Source: Candidatus Cloacimonadota bacterium
Lineage (GTDB): Bacteria; Cloacimonadota; Cloacimonadia; Cloacimonadales; JAJBBL01
NCBI GenBank assembly: GCA_020532365.1
Contig: JAJBBL010000168.1
Location: forward strand, 1 to 10,488
DNA: 10,488 bases
Direction: 5' to 3'
Shown in pieces: positions 5,865 through 10,488 of this stretch. The position numbers and the translations under genes were made by a program. Numbering within the stretch: the stretch's first letter is position 1; each line of letters begins with the position of its first letter. The notes beneath the pieces are model-generated. The model worked only from the letters and a program-made list of their open reading frames with translations. It did not search any database and had not been told where the DNA came from.

Positions 5865-6683
5865 ATGATTGAACGCTATATAAATCAAGACCTTGTCATC
5901 ATAAATTCAGATATAAAAACAAAACGAGAGCTGTTCTCATACGTGAGCAAAACTCTCGCTGAGAAAGACTATATTTCCGACGAACAAGCGTTTTACGACT
6001 CCCTTATGGAGCGTGAAAACCTTTTGAATACTGAAATATATCCCGGTATTGCTATTCCGCATACCGACTGCTCAAGTGTGAAAAAAGTCTTCCTCCTCAT
6101 CCTAATCTGTAAACAAGGTATCCTCTACGATCACCAATCGTTTGGCCCAGTCAACATTGTATTTCTATTTGGCTGCCGCGAAAAATTCGATAGAGACTAT
6201 TTAAGATTAGTCGCTCGATCTGCACGTCTTCTTAAAAATCCATCTTTTGTAAATGCGCTCCTATCAAGTAAAACGCCCTTAGACGTTATCAATACTATTC
6301 ACCGATTTGACTACTATTCCGAAGGGTTAGAAGATGATAGAAACGCTCTTTTAATAGCGAGACTCTATAAGCCAGGAAAGTTATCTGACTTCCTTACGGC
6401 ACTGATAGAGGTCGGCTTCAATAACGCTTCAATCATAAAAACATCGTCGATGGCAAAGCTAATCTCTTATGAAATACCTGTCTTTGCCGGACTAAACCTC
6501 AAGAGTGGCAAAAAAAGTACGGCTGCCATCACTATCCTTTCTGTATTCCAAGATAAGAAAAAACCGCTCGAACTTATGTCGGTCTTAAAAGATTTCCAGC
6601 TCGACTTAAATCAACCTGGAAATGGGTACATCCAAATCATAAACATCAAGAAAATATTCGGAGAAGTGGACGAGTTCCGTTAA
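5865..6683 (+). CDS. EIIA (PTS fructose/mannitol/Ntr type) fused to a PII-like domain, copy 2
   Basis: This 272-residue paralogue of the gene at 3765 aligns with it almost without gaps over the first 150 residues. The EIIA motif PGIAIPHTD again puts the active His at 66, and RDYLRLVARSARLLKN (110-125) matches the other copy. The C-terminal domain (about 160-266) has the same PII-like pattern: FLTALIEVGFNNASIIKTSS, IPVFAGL, and LNQPGNGYIQIIN, where GTG is GNG. The two copies have drifted well apart, so they are an old duplication and may sense different signals. A 75-base gap follows the antiporter, the longest inside the block. It contains no convincing terminator or promoter, so cotranscription is likely. 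The stop lies 8 bases before the histidine phosphatase. Confidence 0.85.
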   Translation: MIERYINQDLVIINSDIKTKRELFSYVSKTLAEKDYISDEQAFYDSLMERENLLNTEIYPGIAIPHTDCSSVKKVFLLILICKQGILYDHQSFGPVNIVFLFGCREKFDRDYLRLVARSARLLKNPSFVNALLSSKTPLDVINTIHRFDYYSEGLEDDRNALLIARLYKPGKLSDFLTALIEVGFNNASIIKTSSMAKLISYEIPVFAGLNLKSGKKSTAAITILSVFQDKKKPLELMSVLKDFQLDLNQPGNGYIQIINIKKIFGEVDEFR

Positions 6684-6691
6684 TATAAACT

Positions 6692-7258
6692 ATGCGAATC
6701 TATATCATTAGACACGGAACAGCCTCTCATTTATTGGAAGACCTGAACCAAAAAGTCACCCGCAGCGAGTTCTTAGCTATCTTAGAGGAATGGGAAGAAT
6801 CTAAGCTTACCCCTTTAGGTGAAGAGGAGATCGAAGCTAAAGCAAAACAGCTTGATAACGACTTTGATTACCTTTACTACAGCCCTCTGAAGCGGACTGA
6901 ACAGACTGCAAAAGGGTTTATTAAAGAACTCAAGGATCCTACACACATAGAGGCGATCCCCGGTTTAGTAGAGATCTTTATCAAGCCACCTTCACTTCCA
7001 AAAAAAATGAAGCTTAAGCTCAAGTACTGGGTTGCCCTCTGCGTTATAAGGTCACTTTACACGCTAAGATTAACACTCTATATAAAGCAGGCGCGTCAAA
7101 TCTTAAGATATATCAAGAAAGCTGAAGGTAATGCTCTAATCGTTAGCCACCAGGCGCGTATAATTACCATCATAATGTATTGTAAGTTAAGTTTGAAGTG
7201 GAGGGTTGTAAAAACTGATTTTACACCAGCAGGTATCTCTATCATAGAAAGTCGATAA
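6692..7258 (+). CDS. Histidine phosphatase superfamily protein, possibly SixA-like phosphohistidine phosphatase
   Basis: The 188-residue cytoplasmic protein starts MRIYIIRHGTA, the hallmark of the branch, with nucleophile His8 and Arg7. The other catalytic residues are in place: Arg68 in YYSPLKRTEQTA, Glu94 in LVEIFI and His153 in VSHQARI. A LTPLGEEEI motif (39-47) is typical for both SixA and phosphoglycerate mutase-like members. The segment 95-140 is a Lys-rich and hydrophobic insertion (KYWVALCVIRSL) that makes it longer than the about 160 residues of E. coli SixA. Substrate cannot be assigned from sequence. The start 8 bases after an EIIA gene, with no ribosome site of its own, suggests coupling. 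SixA acts on the PTS-Ntr phosphorelay in E. coli, so removal of phosphate from this relay is a reasonable guess. Confidence 0.85.
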   Translation: MRIYIIRHGTASHLLEDLNQKVTRSEFLAILEEWEESKLTPLGEEEIEAKAKQLDNDFDYLYYSPLKRTEQTAKGFIKELKDPTHIEAIPGLVEIFIKPPSLPKKMKLKLKYWVALCVIRSLYTLRLTLYIKQARQILRYIKKAEGNALIVSHQARIITIIMYCKLSLKWRVVKTDFTPAGISIIESR

Positions 7259-7272
7259 CACCCTTTTGTTTG

Positions 7273-7304
7273 TTTACACCACTTAATTAACCGATAAGTA
7301 ATTT
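7273..7304 (+). promoter_or_regulatory. Weak candidate promoter for the outer-membrane gene pair
   Basis: The 61-base gap holds TTTACA (7273-7278, five of six to TTGACA) and an AT-rich stretch with TAAGTA (7295-7300) or TAATTT (7299-7304) as poor -10 matches. The gap is where a separate transcript for the two barrel genes would start. Confidence 0.25.
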
Positions 7305-7309
7305 TATTC

Positions 7310-7316
7310 GAGGTGA
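7310..7316 (+). promoter_or_regulatory. Ribosome binding site supporting a TTG start
   Basis: GAGGTGA matches the 3' end of 16S rRNA and its core GAGG sits 6 bases before TTG at 7320. A second in-frame TTG at 7329 is less well placed and no ATG occurs before the signal peptide, so the TTG at 7320 is preferred. Confidence 0.6.
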
Positions 7317-7319
7317 AAG

Positions 7320-8141
7320 TTGATTAGTTTGTTAGGCTCACGTCTGATTTACTTCTTGTTTAGAAGACGGATAAAAGCAGCTCTAATTGTATTACTACTG
7401 CTATATATCTCTTTCGCTCACGCGTATGACTTACCGCTCCAGGTCTCCGCCAACCAAAACGCCACCGCTGGACTTATCTTTCTTTACTCTACCCCCTCTA
7501 ATAGTCACTATAATCCCGCCTTCATCTCCAACGATGGTATCGAAAGTAGCTTCGGATATCTGTTTAACTTAACAGAACTACCGTTAGCCTCTATACACTT
7601 GGCCAAAAGCTATAGAAACTATGGGCTCTTTCTCGAAACCTCACATTTAGCACATCCCTACTCTAAAGAGACCGATCTTCAACTCTCTTTAAGTCGCCAC
7701 GGTAAGTCATTCTCCTCTGGCTTTGCTCTCAAATATCATCTACAAAACATAGTTGGTGAAGAGACAGATTCCAGGCTAACTATTGATTGGGGTTTGATTA
7801 TCTACCACGAAAGAATTGTCGGGGGCGTATCTCTACTAAACCTGTCTCACTCCGCTTTTACTACATACGTAGGTGAGTTAAACTATCAGCTATCCGAGAA
7901 AAGTTCAATCTCTATCGGTTTAGAGAAAGAGTCTGACTTCAATCCATCCCTAAAGCTCGGCACACATTACTCTCTTCACGATAACCTCACTCTACTGAGT
8001 AGCTACCAACTAAACCCTGACCGTATTGGTGTCGGCTTAGTTCTACAGCCTTCTCGATTAAAGCTCCATTACGGCGTCCAAACTCATCAATACTTAAGTC
8101 TCACCCATATGTTTTCGATTAGTTATGACCTCTCTTCATAA
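7320..8141 (+). CDS. Predicted outer-membrane beta-barrel protein (273 aa), TTG start
   Basis: A signal peptide is clear: Arg-rich N-region with RRR at 15-17, a hydrophobic core (20-31) and AHA at 33-35 as likely cleavage site. The mature protein is rich in alternating polar and nonpolar strands with aromatic ends (for example SSFGYLF, YGLFLETS, GFALKYHL, LTLLSSYQL, LKLHYGVQ), typical of an outer-membrane barrel. HYNPAFIS at 63-70 resembles the NPA motif near the N-terminus of FadL- and PorV-like barrels. The length would fit about ten to twelve strands. It overlaps the next gene by 17 bases, so the two are translated together. Substrate or partner is unknown; I would not name a family beyond barrel. 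Confidence 0.75.
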   Translation: MISLLGSRLIYFLFRRRIKAALIVLLLLYISFAHAYDLPLQVSANQNATAGLIFLYSTPSNSHYNPAFISNDGIESSFGYLFNLTELPLASIHLAKSYRNYGLFLETSHLAHPYSKETDLQLSLSRHGKSFSSGFALKYHLQNIVGEETDSRLTIDWGLIIYHERIVGGVSLLNLSHSAFTTYVGELNYQLSEKSSISIGLEKESDFNPSLKLGTHYSLHDNLTLLSSYQLNPDRIGVGLVLQPSRLKLHYGVQTHQYLSLTHMFSISYDLSS

Positions 8142-9924
8142 AACGCTTATACTACTGTTTTTATTCTCAGCTCTTCTGCCGCTTTACCCCTTTGAGTCAG
8201 AAGATTTACTCCCTCTTGACATACTAAACGGTGATAACATTGAACATCTTTATTCGGAGGGTGAATTCCAGAAATATACGTTATATATCAACGAGGCTTC
8301 TGAAGAAGAGTTAATAGATTTCCCTTTGTTTACTAAAAAGGAGGCTTTGCTGATTCTAAAATGGAGAGAGGGGCGACATCTTTCAAGTGAACGCGACCTC
8401 AAAGTTATCGGTATAAGCGATGATGTTATCTTTACCTCACTCCCTTATCTCTCCTTCCGTAAACCGCTAAACTATAGCATAAATCAGACATTGCGCTACT
8501 ATTATAGAGGCACGGAAACTATCGATTCCCCTAAGGCATACTCCAAATCAGAACTGCAAATAGACAACGTTCAAGCTGGTTTTGCCCTTCTGAGTAACTC
8601 AACCTCCCTCACAACTGGCAGATTAAACTACACTTACTACCTTTCCCAAAGCTATGACAAACATCTTAAACAATTAACTTTAGGCAAATATCGCTTAGCG
8701 ATCGGTCAAGGGCTTGCCTATGCTCCAGGCTCTATGTTTTCAAAAAGTAGTGATCCACTACAGGCTCGCTCAAGTTATAAAAAGCCTGTCAGACTCCATA
8801 CCAGTCCACATAAAGCGCAGTCTTTAGAGGGCGCAGCGGCAATCTTTTCCATAAATAACAATGAGTTCATCCCTTTTCACTCTAACACACAGCTAAACGC
8901 CACTATTTCTGACGGCAAAACCTCAACGATTTACCCTTATACATTCCCAAACGATAATAGACACAACTCACTATCTGAAAGGGTTGATGGTATGGCTTGG
9001 CGTTATATTTGTCGTAGCAATGAGATAGGTGCTTACTTTTCATATAACCGGTTTGGCCGAGAGTTTGTCGATCCTAATTATTCTAAGAAATACACTACCC
9101 TTGGCTCTTTTTACAGCTTAGACTTCAATTTAGCAAAAGTATTTGGTGAGTATGCTCATATAGATAATCAGCCTGGCTTTGTCGGTGGTATAAGTTGGGG
9201 TGAACGCAAGTTTCAGCAGATATTAATCTACCGTTCTTATGCAGAGCATCTCCCCACTTGGCACGGGAATCCATTCGCTTCTAAATCAAAGTTTAACAAT
9301 GAAAAAGGGTACTATTACGGAATAAAAGCTCAGCCGCATCGTCTATGGTCAATCAACCTCTTCTTTGATATCTCTCGCTACCCTTTTCCCAGATATTTTG
9401 AATTGATGCCCACTACTCGGACTGAACAATTCCTTCTTCTCTCCCATAAACGTGCGAGCGACACTTTTCGTCTAAAGTTTCATCATAGAGAATACGACAA
9501 AGCAATCACTTATGAAGGGGAGAGCACTATATTCAGAGTTAACAAATTAACGACCACTTTAGACTGGACTAACCAGATAAATCGACACTTCCGCAACAGG
9601 TGTGGCATCGACTACATTTCTTCAGTTACAAGAGAGATTGACGAATTTAAAGACGGTTTATTGCTCTACAACAACTTTATCTATCGTTCTAAAAGGCTTG
9701 AAACGATAACTCAAATCTCAGTCTACCGGCTTGGTCTCAATCATTACACATACGAATACACATTAGACAATTGGCAGGAGACTAAATCGTATAATGGTAA
9801 CGACATCTATGCCTATCAGATAGTGAAAGTTAAGTTTACGAAGCTAACGTTACAGGCAAAAGTAGCGCACACGTTTCGTAAAAAAAGCACCAATTGTTTC
9901 ATCCAACTACTGCTTGATATTTAG
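8125..9924 (+). CDS. HhH-domain outer-membrane barrel protein (ComEA-like N-terminus)
   Basis: The 599-residue protein has a signal peptide (core 7-20, LLFLFSALLPL). Residues about 52-110 follow the ComEA-type double helix-hairpin-helix layout: YINEASEEELIDFPLFTKKE, then ILKWREGRHLSSERDLKVIG, ending ISDDVIFTSLPYL. The hairpins that normally read PGIG and KGIG are PLFT and IGIS, so the Gly pairs that contact DNA backbone are lost. From about 115 to the end the chain shows repeated amphipathic strands rich in Tyr, Phe, Asn and Ser, as in a large barrel. FCB-group bacteria carry similar HhH plus barrel proteins of unknown role. The start overlaps the upstream barrel gene by 17 bases. DNA uptake is possible but the degenerate hairpins speak against simple DNA binding. 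Confidence 0.8.
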   Translation: MTSLHKTLILLFLFSALLPLYPFESEDLLPLDILNGDNIEHLYSEGEFQKYTLYINEASEEELIDFPLFTKKEALLILKWREGRHLSSERDLKVIGISDDVIFTSLPYLSFRKPLNYSINQTLRYYYRGTETIDSPKAYSKSELQIDNVQAGFALLSNSTSLTTGRLNYTYYLSQSYDKHLKQLTLGKYRLAIGQGLAYAPGSMFSKSSDPLQARSSYKKPVRLHTSPHKAQSLEGAAAIFSINNNEFIPFHSNTQLNATISDGKTSTIYPYTFPNDNRHNSLSERVDGMAWRYICRSNEIGAYFSYNRFGREFVDPNYSKKYTTLGSFYSLDFNLAKVFGEYAHIDNQPGFVGGISWGERKFQQILIYRSYAEHLPTWHGNPFASKSKFNNEKGYYYGIKAQPHRLWSINLFFDISRYPFPRYFELMPTTRTEQFLLLSHKRASDTFRLKFHHREYDKAITYEGESTIFRVNKLTTTLDWTNQINRHFRNRCGIDYISSVTREIDEFKDGLLLYNNFIYRSKRLETITQISVYRLGLNHYTYEYTLDNWQETKSYNGNDIYAYQIVKVKFTKLTLQAKVAHTFRKKSTNCFIQLLLDI

Positions 9925-9954
9925 CTCTCAACCGCTCTGCGCGCATCTCTTTGG

Positions 9955-10488
9955 CTATTTTAAGTCTCGAATCTCTTTCAGCTTTTTATCTACTCTCTCG
10001 ACCTGTTTATCATCTTTAGTTAGCTCTGCCACCTCTTTAGCTCTGAGCAGATAATGTTTAGCCTCAGTCATCTTTTCTTGCTGAAGTTTAACTAAGCCAA
10101 GGTGGTAGAGGTCTTTACAGATACCGGTAACATTATCGATCTGTTTGTCAGCTTTTAGCGACTTCAAGTAGTATTTTTCAGCGTTTTGGTACTCATCAAG
10201 GTTGTAGTAATAGTGCCCGAGCGTATAGGCTATAAAGCTGTAAAGTTCAGCTTCCGTTGTAACTCTTTTCTTACTTCTTTCGATAGCAGAGAGATAGTTT
10301 TTAAGGATATTCGCCTCAATGTTAGCAACATCCCCCTGTTTCTCTAAAGCTTGTAGACGGTACGTATTGAGCTGAACATTTATCTGTTTATCGGAGCTCT
10401 TTATCTGAGAAGTAAGGTTAACCACTTTTGTATAGTTATTATGCAAGAAGGCTATTTCTACTTCTCCTAACATTAAGCGCTCCTCTAA
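9955..10488 (-). CDS. TPR-repeat protein, probably cut by the right window edge
   Basis: The leftward frame codes for at least 172 residues from an ATG at 10473 and stays open through five more codons to the window edge. Counted from that ATG, TPR-like helix pairs are seen at about 1-27 (AFLHNNYTKVVNLTSQI), 76-109 (LGHYYYNLDEYQNAEKYYLK) and 119-152 (LYHLGLVKLQQEKMTEAKHY), followed by a charged C-terminal helix. GAGGAG lies 6 bases before the ATG, so that start is possible. However, the first TPR would then lose the beginning of its first helix, so I lean to a longer gene. No signal peptide is visible. TPR proteins are protein-binding scaffolds; the partner is unknown. It converges on the barrel gene with a 30-base gap. 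Confidence 0.8.
   Translation of the reverse strand, partial: LEERLMLGEVEIAFLHNNYTKVVNLTSQIKSSDKQINVQLNTYRLQALEKQGDVANIEANILKNYLSAIERSKKRVTTEAELYSFIAYTLGHYYYNLDEYQNAEKYYLKSLKADKQIDNVTGICKDLYHLGLVKLQQEKMTEAKHYLLRAKEVAELTKDDKQVERVDKKLKEIRDLK
10480..10485 (-). promoter_or_regulatory. Possible ribosome binding site for an internal start of the TPR gene
   Basis: GAGGAG on the minus strand lies 6 bases before the ATG at 10473. In frame it would also code Glu-Glu, so it may be ordinary coding sequence. It leaves both a complete 172-residue gene and a longer gene possible. Confidence 0.35.

Noticed and set aside
3765..6683. Sugar-uptake phosphotransferase operon
   Set aside because: Only EIIA domains are present, with no EIIB or EIIC; the transporter between them is a cation/proton antiporter.
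7387..7572. Rightward 61-codon frame inside the small barrel gene
   Set aside because: Low-complexity Ser/Pro/Thr translation in another frame of a gene with a signal peptide.
9925..9954. Bidirectional terminator between the converging barrel and TPR genes
   Set aside because: The 30 bases contain no stable hairpin with a T-run on either strand.
1..10488. CRISPR array, tRNA, rRNA, transposase or phage genes
   Set aside because: No regularly spaced repeats, no cloverleaf or rRNA sequence recognised, and no transposase, integrase or phage domain in any supported gene.

Overview
The window is bacterial and mostly coding, with moderate-to-low GC. Several features suggest the FCB side of the tree: outer-membrane barrels with signal peptides, lipobox lipoproteins, and a protein that joins an N-terminal helix-hairpin-helix (HhH) region to a large barrel. 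A Cloacimonadota-like lineage is my best guess, made from gene style alone; no rRNA or other marker is present to confirm it.

Layout. The left edge (1-155, minus) holds the start of a small exported protein. A 657-base intergenic region (156-812) follows, with no convincing gene. It has a TTGACA-type -35 facing outward at each end, a 14-bp long-range stem, a set of alternating complementary hexamers, a G10 run and small palindromes. From 813 to 7258 all genes point right and are tightly packed, often overlapping: a small coiled-coil protein, two tandem paralogous lipoproteins with an NTF2-like look, RuvX/YqgF, MltG (overlapping RuvX by ATGA), an EIIA-PII-like fusion, a CPA2-type cation/proton antiporter, a second EIIA-PII-like fusion, and a histidine phosphatase. 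After a 61-base gap come two overlapping rightward genes for outer-membrane proteins (7320-9924): a 273-residue barrel-like protein starting at TTG and the 599-residue HhH plus barrel protein. A leftward TPR protein (9955 to the right edge) converges on them with a 30-base gap.

How the genes may work together. The most interesting block is 3765-7258. Two proteins with a PTS EIIA (fructose/mannitol/Ntr) domain, active-site His66 in both, carry a C-terminal domain that resembles PII-like signalling proteins. They flank an antiporter that ends right after its last membrane helix and so has no regulatory domain of its own. A histidine phosphatase of the superfamily that includes SixA follows 8 bases later. 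I infer a module in which phosphorylation state and small-molecule binding control an ion antiporter in trans. No EIIB or EIIC is present, which argues against sugar transport. The RuvX-MltG pair and the lipoproteins upstream are housekeeping or envelope functions that share the transcription direction; whether they share one transcript cannot be read from the sequence.
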